Assembly: GCA_964482025.1 (NCBI GenBank)
Contig: CAYZVN010000002.1
Coordinates: 1-64,000 of the forward strand
DNA length: 64,000 nucleotides
From: UBA5868 sp964482025
Lineage (GTDB): Bacteria > Pseudomonadota > Gammaproteobacteria > Pseudomonadales > Cellvibrionaceae
Reading direction: 5' to 3'
Part shown: positions 8,148-16,235 of the stretch, in pieces
Numbering within the stretch: the stretch's first letter is position 1
Layout: each line of letters opens with the position of its first letter
Program-made: the position numbers and the translations under genes
The notes under the pieces: model-generated
Seen by the model: only the letters and a program-made list of their open reading frames with translations
Told to the model about the DNA's origin: nothing
Database searches by the model: none

Positions 8148-10808
8148 ATGAGCGCATCCCAACCAACAACGATCCACCTCAAAGATTATCGTCCGCCGGC
8201 CTTTCGTATTCATACGACCCAGCTGCACTTCACTCTTTTGCCCGAGTACACCGAAGTGAGTGCGACGCTGCAGATGGAGCGCCTGACCAACGGTGACGAG
8301 CCTTTGCGATTGCACGGACATGAGCTGCAGCTGCAAGAGCTGCGTGTGGATGGCCGTGTACTACAGTCCGACGAATATGCCGCAGATGAGGAAGGGCTGA
8401 CCATTTATTCCGTGCCTGCGCGCTTCGAATTCCGCAGCGTGGTGCAGATTGAGCCGCACAAGAATACGGCGCTTGAGGGACTGTACCAATCTCGCGGTCT
8501 TTATTGCACCCAGTGCGAAGCCGAAGGCTTTCGCAAGATTACCTACTATCTAGACCGGCCCGACGTGCTGAGTGTTTTCACCACCACAGTAGTCGCCCCC
8601 CAGCAACTTTGTCCGGTGCTTTTGTCCAACGGCAACCGCATCGATGCAGGCGTAAATGGAGACGGCACTCACTTTGCGACTTGGCACGATCCCTTTCCCA
8701 AACCGGCCTATTTATTTGCGTTGGTCGCAGGCGATCTCGTTTGTGTTGAAGATACATTCACCACATGCAGCGGCCGCCAGGTGACGCTACAGATTTTTGT
8801 GGAAGAGAAGGACCGGGACAAATGCGCTCACGCTATGACCTCGCTCAAAAATGCTATGCGCTGGGATGAAGAGGTGTACGGGCGTGAATACGACCTGGAT
8901 ATCTACATGATCGTCGCGGTGGACGATTTCAATATGGGAGCCATGGAAAATAAGGGGCTCAATGTCTTTAACACCTCGTGCGTATTAGCCGATCCACGCA
9001 CCACTACCGATGCCGGGTTTCAGCGCGTCGAAGGTGTGGTGGCGCACGAATACTTCCACAACTGGTCCGGCAACCGGGTCACCTGTCGCGACTGGTTTCA
9101 ACTGAGCCTGAAGGAAGGTTTTACAGTATTTCGCGATGCGGAATTTTCCGCCGACATGGGCTCACGCACCGTCAAACGGGTGGAAGATGTGCAGCTGCTG
9201 CGCACCCTGCAGTTTGCCGAAGATGCCGGTCCTATGGCTCATCCGGTACAGCCTGCGTCCTTTATCGAGATTTCCAACTTTTACACCTTGACGGTCTATG
9301 AAAAGGGCGCCGAGGTGGTGCGCATGATTCACACCCTCTTAGGCCCGGAATCTTTTCGCCGCGGTGCGGACCTGTACTTCGAGCGGCACGACGGCCAAGC
9401 AGTGACGATCGAAGACTTTGTACAGGCCATGGCGGATGTGTCGAGTAGAGACTTCTCGCAATTTATGTACTGGTACCGGCAGGCGGGTACGCCGACACTC
9501 AGCGTTACCGACCGCTACGACCCGGAGCGCCGCGAATACCATCTGACGCTCGCCCAGTCGCTGCCCAGCACGCCGGAAGCGAAAGCCGAAGACAAGCATC
9601 CCCTACACATTCCAGTAGCCATGGGGCTTTTGGGCGAAGCCGGAGCCTTGCGCTTGAACCTAGCGGAAGAGGTGTCCAGCGACCTACCTGCCGATAACAC
9701 CCATAAAGTGCTGGAGCTGACTCAAGCCGAGCAGACGTTTGTCTTTACCGACGTGCCTGAGCGGCCGGTTCCCTCACTACTGCGCCATTTTTCGGCGCCA
9801 GTAAAGTTGAGCTACCCCTACAGCGCCGCAGATTTGCTGCGCATTATGACCATGGATGAAGATGGCTTTTGTCGCTGGGATGCCGCCCAGCAATTGGGGC
9901 TGCTCAGCATTCAGGAAAGCCTCGTCGATCCGCAAGCCTCAGCGCAGGCTTTGGTGGAAGCCTATGGATTGCTGCTGGAGGACACCCAGCTGGATCCCGC
10001 ATTGGTGGCGCTGATGCTTGAGCTGCCTTCGGAAGCCTATCTGGCGGAGCAGCAGGAGGTAGTGAAGGTCGAGGGCAACCATCGCGCTCGGCGCGCCGTC
10101 CAACGGCAAATTGCTCAAGGGCTGGAGGCCCAGCTGAGGGCGACCTACCTCCGCTGTCGCGAAGCCTTAATCGGTCTGTCGGACAATGTGGGCAGCCAAG
10201 CCGTGGCGTTGCGCAGCCTCAAGAACCGCGCACTGGGTTATTTGATGTTGCTGGCGGGCGATGACTACCCGCGCTGGGCGCAAGAGCAATTCGACCAAGG
10301 CGGCAATATGACCGATGTACTCAGTGCCTTCAGCGGTTTGATTCACAGTGATCGAGAAACACTTGGCGAGACCAAGCGCCGAGTGCTTGAGGCGTTTTAT
10401 CTGCAATGGCAACACGAGCCTCTGGTGGTGAATCAATGGTTGTCGGTGCAGGCGACCGATCCCAATCCCGGTGCGCTCGCTCGGGTGGAGGCCCTGCGAC
10501 AGGCGCCGGTATTCGATATACGCAACCCCAATAAAGTGCGCAGCTTGATCAGTGCGTTTGCCAATCAAAACTTGGTGCATTTTCATGCGGCAGATGGCAG
10601 CGGCTACCGATTTCTCTCGGACCAGGTGCTGCTGCTCAACCGACAGAATCCGCAAATTGCGGCGCGTCTGCTGACGCCCTTAACGAAGTGGCGCCGCTAC
10701 GACAGCGGCAGACAGTCCTTAATGAAAACCCAATTAGCACGCATCGCGGCGGAGCCTCAGCTGTCCAAAGATGTCTACGAAATCGTGAATAAATCTTTAG
10801 CGGAGTGA
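8148..10808 (+). CDS. pepN: Aminopeptidase N (M1 family zinc metalloprotease)
   Basis: PepN is a broad-specificity cytosolic aminopeptidase that completes peptide degradation. The 886-residue length is standard. The exopeptidase motif GAMEN is in FNMGAMENKGLNVF. The zinc site HEYFH is at His300-Glu301-His304, and the third ligand Glu323 lies in LKEGFTVFRD, 18 residues later as expected. The C-terminal helical domain (from about residue 540) belongs to the gammaproteobacterial type. The ATG at 8148 is chosen over a TTG directly before it. The cytochrome gene starts a few bases beyond the stop. Confidence 0.97.
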   Translation: MSASQPTTIHLKDYRPPAFRIHTTQLHFTLLPEYTEVSATLQMERLTNGDEPLRLHGHELQLQELRVDGRVLQSDEYAADEEGLTIYSVPARFEFRSVVQIEPHKNTALEGLYQSRGLYCTQCEAEGFRKITYYLDRPDVLSVFTTTVVAPQQLCPVLLSNGNRIDAGVNGDGTHFATWHDPFPKPAYLFALVAGDLVCVEDTFTTCSGRQVTLQIFVEEKDRDKCAHAMTSLKNAMRWDEEVYGREYDLDIYMIVAVDDFNMGAMENKGLNVFNTSCVLADPRTTTDAGFQRVEGVVAHEYFHNWSGNRVTCRDWFQLSLKEGFTVFRDAEFSADMGSRTVKRVEDVQLLRTLQFAEDAGPMAHPVQPASFIEISNFYTLTVYEKGAEVVRMIHTLLGPESFRRGADLYFERHDGQAVTIEDFVQAMADVSSRDFSQFMYWYRQAGTPTLSVTDRYDPERREYHLTLAQSLPSTPEAKAEDKHPLHIPVAMGLLGEAGALRLNLAEEVSSDLPADNTHKVLELTQAEQTFVFTDVPERPVPSLLRHFSAPVKLSYPYSAADLLRIMTMDEDGFCRWDAAQQLGLLSIQESLVDPQASAQALVEAYGLLLEDTQLDPALVALMLELPSEAYLAEQQEVVKVEGNHRARRAVQRQIAQGLEAQLRATYLRCREALIGLSDNVGSQAVALRSLKNRALGYLMLLAGDDYPRWAQEQFDQGGNMTDVLSAFSGLIHSDRETLGETKRRVLEAFYLQWQHEPLVVNQWLSVQATDPNPGALARVEALRQAPVFDIRNPNKVRSLISAFANQNLVHFHAADGSGYRFLSDQVLLLNRQNPQIAARLLTPLTKWRRYDSGRQSLMKTQLARIAAEPQLSKDVYEIVNKSLAE

Positions 10809-10813
10809 TCTTT

Positions 10814-11374
10814 ATGGCGTTCTGGCGTTCGAATGATCGGCAATATTCAGGGTTTGCGAAATCATTGCACTGGCTCTCCGCTTTGATTGTGGTGGGCCTG
10901 TTTATCTTGGGGCTGTGGATGGTGGATCTCAGCTATTACGATCCCTGGTACCGGACCGCACCGGATATTCACAAAAGTGTCGGTATAGCGCTGGTTTTGA
11001 TTACGGTGCTCCGCTTAGTCCATCGATTTGCGGCTCCCCACCCCCGCGCTTTACCGGGGCACTCGCCGGCTGTGCGGTGGTCGGCAAAGGCGGTACACGC
11101 GGTAATTTACTTATTATTGTTGGTGATGTTTGTTTCGGGATATCTGATTACCACCGCGCAAGGTGATCCCCTGGCAGTATTTGGTGGTTATCTCGAAATT
11201 CCCAGTGTGACATCCGGCATCCCTAATCTTGAGGACAAGGCGGGAGATATTCATGAAATTGCCGCTTTTACCCTGATTGGCCTGGCGATATTGCACGCGG
11301 CTGCGGCACTCAAACATCACTTCATCGATCGGGATGATACTCTGCGCCGGATGATTAGCCGCAGCAGAGATTAG
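10814..11374 (+). CDS. Cytochrome b561 family di-heme membrane protein
   Basis: This 186-residue protein has four predicted membrane helices and conserved histidines: AKSLHWLSA in helix 1, DIHKSVGIALV in helix 2, AVHAVIYLLLL in helix 3 and AILHAAAALKHH in helix 4. That is the pattern of bacterial cytochrome b561, which transfers electrons between quinol and periplasmic acceptors. The ATG at 10814 has GGAG eight bases upstream. It is followed by yceI, a pairing (b561 with YceI) that is common in proteobacteria and suggests a shared role in quinone or isoprenoid-related redox. Confidence 0.93.
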   Translation: MAFWRSNDRQYSGFAKSLHWLSALIVVGLFILGLWMVDLSYYDPWYRTAPDIHKSVGIALVLITVLRLVHRFAAPHPRALPGHSPAVRWSAKAVHAVIYLLLLVMFVSGYLITTAQGDPLAVFGGYLEIPSVTSGIPNLEDKAGDIHEIAAFTLIGLAILHAAAALKHHFIDRDDTLRRMISRSRD

Positions 11375-11486
11375 TGGATCCGCGCCGGCGCGGCACGCTG
11401 AAAAACGTCTTAAACAATTCCATACCGGCGGTCTGCACAGCTGTCGGTAATTTAACAAGTGCACATTAATTCATTAGGAGGCAAGC

Positions 11487-12080
11487 ATGAAAAAACGAAT
11501 TGCGGGTGTAATGGCGGCAGTGGTGCTCGGTGCCGCCGCTCACGGCCAAGTTCAGGCGGCGGATTATGCAATCGATAAGCAGGGCGCGCACGCGTTCGTG
11601 CAGTTCAGGGTCAAGCACTTGGGTTACAGCTGGCTCTATGGCCGCTTTAATAACTTTGATGGATCTTTTACGTTTGACGAAAAAGATCCGTCAAAAAATA
11701 AGGTGGAAGTCACCATCGATATGGCCAGTATCGACAGTAATCACGCCGAGCGCGATAAACATTTGCGCAGCGATGACTTTCTCAACACCGCGAAATTCCC
11801 TGAAGCGACTTTTGTGAGCACTGCTTATAAAGCCACCGGCGAAAATACCGCTGAACTGACCGGCAATCTGACGCTGCACGGAGTCACCAAACCGGTCACT
11901 CTAGACGTAGAGCACATAGGTATGGGCAAGGATCCTTGGGGTGGATTCCGTACCGGTTTTGAAGGTCGCGCCACCATCAAGCCCGACGAGTGGGGAATTG
12001 CGATGGTCAAGAGTTTGGGGCCGGCATCGGAAGAAGTCGAGCTGTTTCTCTCGGTTGAGGGGATTCGTAAGGACAAGTAA
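11487..12080 (+). CDS. YceI family periplasmic lipid-binding protein
   Basis: The 197-residue protein begins with a Sec signal peptide (KKR then a hydrophobic core, cleavage near VQA-AD). The mature part is a lipocalin-like YceI barrel: YAIDKQGAHAFVQFRVKHLGYSWLYGRF, the ASIDSNHAERDKHLRSDDFLNTAKFP segment, and LTLHGVTKPVTLDV. Relatives bind polyisoprenoids such as ubiquinone. AGGAGG lies eight bases before the ATG. A strong terminator follows. Confidence 0.95.
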   Translation: MKKRIAGVMAAVVLGAAAHGQVQAADYAIDKQGAHAFVQFRVKHLGYSWLYGRFNNFDGSFTFDEKDPSKNKVEVTIDMASIDSNHAERDKHLRSDDFLNTAKFPEATFVSTAYKATGENTAELTGNLTLHGVTKPVTLDVEHIGMGKDPWGGFRTGFEGRATIKPDEWGIAMVKSLGPASEEVELFLSVEGIRKDK

Positions 12081-12098
12081 ACAAGCAGTTGATAGTGG

Positions 12099-12133
12099 AA
12101 AAAAAGCGCTGCGGTAACACAGCGCTTTTTTTT
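12099..12133. terminator. Bidirectional intrinsic terminator
   Basis: An A-run and AGCGCTG at 99-111 of this kilobase pair with CAGCGCT and a T-run at 12120-12133 around an eight-base loop. With A- and T-runs on both sides it can end both the yceI transcript (+) and the lipoprotein transcript (-). Confidence 0.92.
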
Positions 12134-12168
12134 ATGCGGAGATTATGTACAAAAGGTTATCGGCGGCT

Positions 12169-14271
12169 TCAGCGAGTCAAATAGACCCGCTGTGGCGTTT
12201 CGCTGGATAAATCCAGCGCGACCAGCATATTGGTGGCTGAATCCAGCAAAAGCAGATAGCCGAAAGTCGGGTGCATTTTCATTTCTGTGGGGCTAAAAAG
12301 TAGGCGTGGTGTCTGCTTTTCGTATTCATAGACGAGGCTGCGCTCACCCGTGGTGAGGTCGGCGGCCAAAATGGCCCCACGGCCAGTATCGAGAATCAGT
12401 ACGCGATTGCGGGCCTGGTCTATAGCAAGGGCGCGCGGGAGGGTTAGCACTCCTTCGTCTTCAGGGGTTGGGGAGGGCGGTGAAAAATAGGTCCGCGCAC
12501 CACTGGTTAAATCGATTGCCACCACCGCGTTGATACCACTGTCAGCCGCCAGCAGGCGATTGTTGGCGGCATCAAGTGCTATGCCTTGAATAGTCTCAAA
12601 GCGATTGTTGGAATCGGGAACATCGCCATTAGCGGAGAAGTAGATGCTGCGATATTCGTCATTCAGATCGACTTTTATAATCGCGCGCACTAACGACAGG
12701 TAGGCAATCTCGGCATCGGGGTCGACCAGCATATCAGTCACATCCGCCTGGAGATTGACCCGATTTGTCGCTTCTTTGGTCGCAGGATCGAAGGTGACCA
12801 GAACGCGGTTAGAGCGGTTGACCAGCAGCATTGTCTCGTTGACCGGATCCCAGGCCCCTTGGGAGGGGGTGCGCAAAACATTGGCCTCATCAATAGCCGC
12901 GTTAGTCAGGAGGTCTTTGCCGCCGAAGTAAAGGTTGTAGCCAAAGACACTGGAGAGCTTATTGTCGAGCAAATAGGTTTGGTGGTCATCGCGCCAAAAT
13001 ACATCGGAGAGGGTGGTGTTACCGATGTGGTTCTTGGCGTCGACCGGTCCGGTGGCGGCGACCAAACTGCGGGCGCCGGTGGTGGTGTCCACGCGGAATA
13101 CGGCGTCTTGGGTATCCTCGAGAAGATATATCTCATTGTCATCGGCGCTATAGGTCATAGCGTTGACTTGGGACAGCACAAAGTCGCCATCTTTGGGTAT
13201 CGAGTTGGCCGTGAGGTTGGTTGCCACCATAGTGGCAAGATCAATTGTGCTCACCACGGGATCAGTGGCACCACTCACTTTGGGATCGCTCAATAAAAAC
13301 AGCTGCTGCCGGGTGACATCAATATCGAGCATGCGCGGAATGCGTAGATCAAACGCTTTTTTGTCGGCGTCGGTAGGNNNNNNNNNNNNNNNNNNNNNNN
13401 NNNNNNNNNNNNNNNNNNNNNNNNNNNNNNNNNNNNNNNNNNNNNNNNNNNNNNNNNNNNNNNNNNNNNNNNNNNNNGCTCTGGGGTTGTGGGTGAGATA
13501 GAGATCGGTAAAGTCGGGAATGGTGAGAGCACTTTGAGCGCCGGTGGTGAGATCCACGCTGAGAAACTCGGGATGGGTTTCGTTGGCGTTCGTCCTGCCT
13601 TGAAAAACCAGCACACGATTGCGTGCTTCATCGAGCGCCAGCCCGCGAGGCTTGGTGAACTGATTGGTCTCACCGGCAGGCGGCGACAAGGTGAGAAGCT
13701 CGCCGCTGTCTTTATCGGCTGCCACTATAGCGTTATGGGTGGTATCCAGGATCAACAGGCGGTTGTTGGTGGGATCATCGATGACCGCAGTGGGCGTGGA
13801 AATAATCGCCGCACGGTTGACGAAAATCCGATCGATATCGGTGACGCCCTCCGCCGTTTCCTCGCTGATCACCAACTCATTGATCCCCGGCTGCAGAGCG
13901 CTGGTATAGGTCCAGTTGGCAAAGCCATCTTCTGTGTCAACCAATTCGCCATTAATCAACACCCGAGTGACGCCCTCGGGGTCGACGACAAGGCCGCGCA
14001 AAGTAATGCTGTCAGTGTCGACTTGGGAATAGCGGGGCGGAAAATGCACGCGTACATTGCCTTCAATGACAATTCCCGACGAGCTGGAACTGCTGGAAGA
14101 GCTCGATGAACTGCTAGAGCTGGCGCCGCCACTGGATGAGGCAGAGGTGCTGGAGCTCGAAGAGTCGCCGTTATTAGCGCCTTTGTTACTGCTGCCGCTG
14201 TCACAGGCCGATAGCAAAGCCAGGGAGCCGAGCAGCGTTGCCAGAGCGAAATAGGAGGAAAACTTGCGCAT
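12169..14271 (-). CDS. Polyserine-linker lipoprotein with beta-propeller-like repeats (interrupted by an N gap)
   Basis: The N-terminus is a lipoprotein signal with the lipobox LLSAC (Cys about 23). A serine-rich linker of about 45 residues follows, coded by mixed serine codons. A short Ig-like segment (NVRVHFPPRYSQVDTDSITLRG) precedes about ten copies of a 40-45-residue repeat of the type NNRLLILDT..NAIVAADLTTGER, similar to NHL or other beta-propeller blades. It is probably anchored in the outer membrane and exposed; the ligand is unknown. The start at 14271 (MRKFSSYFAL) was chosen for the signal peptide. 100 N at 13378-13477 remove part of one or more repeats. The frame happens to stay open, but the true gap length is unknown. 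Confidence 0.85.
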   Translation of the reverse strand: MRKFSSYFALATLLGSLALLSACDSGSSNKGANNGDSSSSSTSASSSGGASSSSSSSSSSSSSSSGIVIEGNVRVHFPPRYSQVDTDSITLRGLVVDPEGVTRVLINGELVDTEDGFANWTYTSALQPGINELVISEETAEGVTDIDRIFVNRAAIISTPTAVIDDPTNNRLLILDTTHNAIVAADKDSGELLTLSPPAGETNQFTKPRGLALDEARNRVLVFQGRTNANETHPEFLSVDLTTGAQSALTIPDFTDLYLTHNPRXXXXXXXXXXXXXXXXXXXXXXXXXXXXXXXXXXPTDADKKAFDLRIPRMLDIDVTRQQLFLLSDPKVSGATDPVVSTIDLATMVATNLTANSIPKDGDFVLSQVNAMTYSADDNEIYLLEDTQDAVFRVDTTTGARSLVAATGPVDAKNHIGNTTLSDVFWRDDHQTYLLDNKLSSVFGYNLYFGGKDLLTNAAIDEANVLRTPSQGAWDPVNETMLLVNRSNRVLVTFDPATKEATNRVNLQADVTDMLVDPDAEIAYLSLVRAIIKVDLNDEYRSIYFSANGDVPDSNNRFETIQGIALDAANNRLLAADSGINAVVAIDLTSGARTYFSPPSPTPEDEGVLTLPRALAIDQARNRVLILDTGRGAILAADLTTGERSLVYEYEKQTPRLLFSPTEMKMHPTFGYLLLLDSATNMLVALDLSSETPQRVYLTR
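13378..13477. other. Assembly gap of 100 N
   Basis: Exactly 100 undetermined bases lie inside the repeat domain of the lipoprotein gene. The round number suggests a scaffolding placeholder rather than a measured length. The repeats around it are a plausible cause of the assembly break. Confidence 0.97.
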
Positions 14272-14359
14272 TAATTTACCTTTGGTCCGTTGAGCAGCTA
14301 TGGGGTGGCATAAATTTGGGGGTGATTTGTCGGCTGCCACAATCAATTCAGTTCGTGTG

Positions 14360-14494
14360 TTATCGGCATGGATCAGGCGCGTCTACTAACGCGGCGATGC
14401 CTTCCTGTGGCAGGCCAGGCATCTTCACTTCGGCGATCCGCAAAATGGAGGCGGCATTGTACGGGCTGGCGCGGCCACAACCAATACCCGTGTG
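14360..14494 (-). pseudogene. Possible coding remnant downstream of batD
   Basis: Just after the batD stop, in another frame, a 45-codon stretch ending in TAA reads GRASPYNAASILRIAEVK then MPGLPQEGIAALVDA. Codon choice looks like that of real genes. The pattern SP-NA--I-RIA----GLP-E-I-ALVDA recalls the C-terminal part of KdpC; the end also recalls a cytochrome c C-terminus. There is no start codon or complete domain. This is a weak guess and may be chance. Confidence 0.2.
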
Positions 14495-14510
14495 ACACTG
14501 CAATCCCGAG

Positions 14511-16235
14511 TTAGCCGGTTTGATAAAGCGGCGGCAAGGTCGGCGCAGCGCGATCACGGGTGCTGGTACTGAGCTGCTCTGCCGTTCTGACAAGCAGAGG
14601 ATAGTCCACCTTGTTATCCGCTCCGGCAAAGAGAACCGCTTCAAGCTGGGTCAGCTCGCGCTCGACCTCCACCGAAGCGGCTGCGCGGGCGATATCCTGC
14701 AGGCGTCGATGCCCGCCCCAGAGCACTTGCGCCCACGCCAAAAGCGCGGCTCGGGTCGCCGCTGCGTCGCGTTGCTCACAGGCCTGTCGCAGTCGCCGGA
14801 GCGCATCTTTCAAATTGCCCGGTTGCTCTGATGGCGACGAGTCGACTATTGGCTTTTGGCGGTTGTGTTGCCGCCACCACAACAGCAGAGTGAGCAGATT
14901 GCACAGTAGGAGTAGGGCGCTGATCCACGGCCAAATGCCCGACCGAGCAGAGGCGTCTGCGGCCAGTGCCGGTTCAGACTCTGCGGCTGCCGAATCGGGT
15001 AGCACTGCTTCTTGTTGGATGGTCGACTCAGGTTGTCCCTCGGCTGCTGCGACGCGCAGTGTTCGCGCCGGAAGGGTTGCCTTTTCAATGCGATTTTCAA
15101 GGGTGTTCCACCAAGTGACACTGACTTCCGGCAGCGTTAATTCACCTGCGCGGCTCGGCACTATGGCGACACTTTCACGGCGCATAGCTTTGACGCCTTG
15201 AGAGGTCAGTTGCTTGTCTTGATCGGGTTTGTCGGGGTAGAACTTCAACTCTGCGGTTCCACTACCCTCAAACAGCGGAGGCAATTGCTCTGAGCTTGCC
15301 CCTTCCGCGCGGATGGTGATGGTGCGGGTGATGGGTTCACCGACGCGGAATTCCTCCGGCGATTGACTCCACTGCTCTTCTAGGCGCAGGGTCTGGGCCG
15401 GCAACCACGGCTGATCGGCGGGAAAGTCCGCCGGCTTTGGCTCCACCGTAATGGCCAAGGATTTGGTTTTCACCCGGTGCAGCTTGAAGCGGCCGCCACC
15501 GAAGCCGAAGCGGCTCATGCCCGGTTGATCGGTAGTGCGGACTGTCCAGGTTTTTTCGGGAATATTAATGACGCCACTGGCGTCGGCAAACACCGCGAAG
15601 CGGAACTCCGCGACCCCATAGGCGGTATGGCCGACGGTGGTTTGATAATCCACTCGCGGCAACTCTTCTACGCGCGCCTGAGGAATGTTAAAGGATCCGG
15701 TATCCAAGGAGTCGACGCTCTGGTTGAAGTGCAGCCGGTAGGTGACGATGAACTGCTCCTGGACGAATACCGTGGACTTGTCCACATAAGTCTCCAGAAA
15801 CACATCCTCTTTGCCACTGATAGGGTCTTTAGCGGCTTCGGCAACATTGAGCGTGATGGCTTTGCTGTACTCACCGTGCAAGCTCAGCGGCGGAATCAGC
15901 AGTTGTCCGGTGTTGCGCGGTGATAGGGTCAGACGCCATTCGGTAAAGGCGCTGATATTGCCGTTGATGATCGAGTGCTGAGTCGATTTGTTGTTGGCGA
16001 GAATGTCGAATTGGTCGAGGCCGGAGAAGTCGGGATCGGTGTTGACTTGGCGGCCTTCGTAGCGGACGGTCAGGTTTACCGTCTCATTGAGGCGGATGGA
16101 CTGGCGGTCGACCCGCGCCGTCAGCGCATCGGCGATCGCCTCGCCACTGATCATTAAGCTCATCAACAGCGCCAGAACGCGCAACAGCCGTGAGGATAAC
16201 CAAGTGTCCGATGGATGGGATGGGCTCATAAACAT
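14511..16235 (-). CDS. batD: BatD family protein
   Basis: BatD is the large periplasmic-facing member of the MoxR-Bat cluster. The 574-residue protein has an N-terminal signal or anchor (LLRVLALLMSLMISGEAIA), then a series of beta-rich domains starting LTARVDRQSIRLNETVNLTVRYEG. A single membrane helix lies near residues 433-455 (PWISALLLLCNLLTLLLWW), and a cytosolic tail of about 110 residues follows. Its ATG overlaps the batB stop as TAATG, so translation is coupled. The cluster is linked in Bacteroides to aerotolerance and generally to envelope stress; the role here is inferred. Confidence 0.92.
   Translation of the reverse strand: MFMSPSHPSDTWLSSRLLRVLALLMSLMISGEAIADALTARVDRQSIRLNETVNLTVRYEGRQVNTDPDFSGLDQFDILANNKSTQHSIINGNISAFTEWRLTLSPRNTGQLLIPPLSLHGEYSKAITLNVAEAAKDPISGKEDVFLETYVDKSTVFVQEQFIVTYRLHFNQSVDSLDTGSFNIPQARVEELPRVDYQTTVGHTAYGVAEFRFAVFADASGVINIPEKTWTVRTTDQPGMSRFGFGGGRFKLHRVKTKSLAITVEPKPADFPADQPWLPAQTLRLEEQWSQSPEEFRVGEPITRTITIRAEGASSEQLPPLFEGSGTAELKFYPDKPDQDKQLTSQGVKAMRRESVAIVPSRAGELTLPEVSVTWWNTLENRIEKATLPARTLRVAAAEGQPESTIQQEAVLPDSAAAESEPALAADASARSGIWPWISALLLLCNLLTLLLWWRQHNRQKPIVDSSPSEQPGNLKDALRRLRQACEQRDAAATRAALLAWAQVLWGGHRRLQDIARAAASVEVERELTQLEAVLFAGADNKVDYPLLVRTAEQLSTSTRDRAAPTLPPLYQTG

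Noticed and set aside
12859..14109. Long open frames antisense to the lipoprotein gene
   Set aside because: They mirror the codon bias of the real gene and include translated polyserine complements; no family match.
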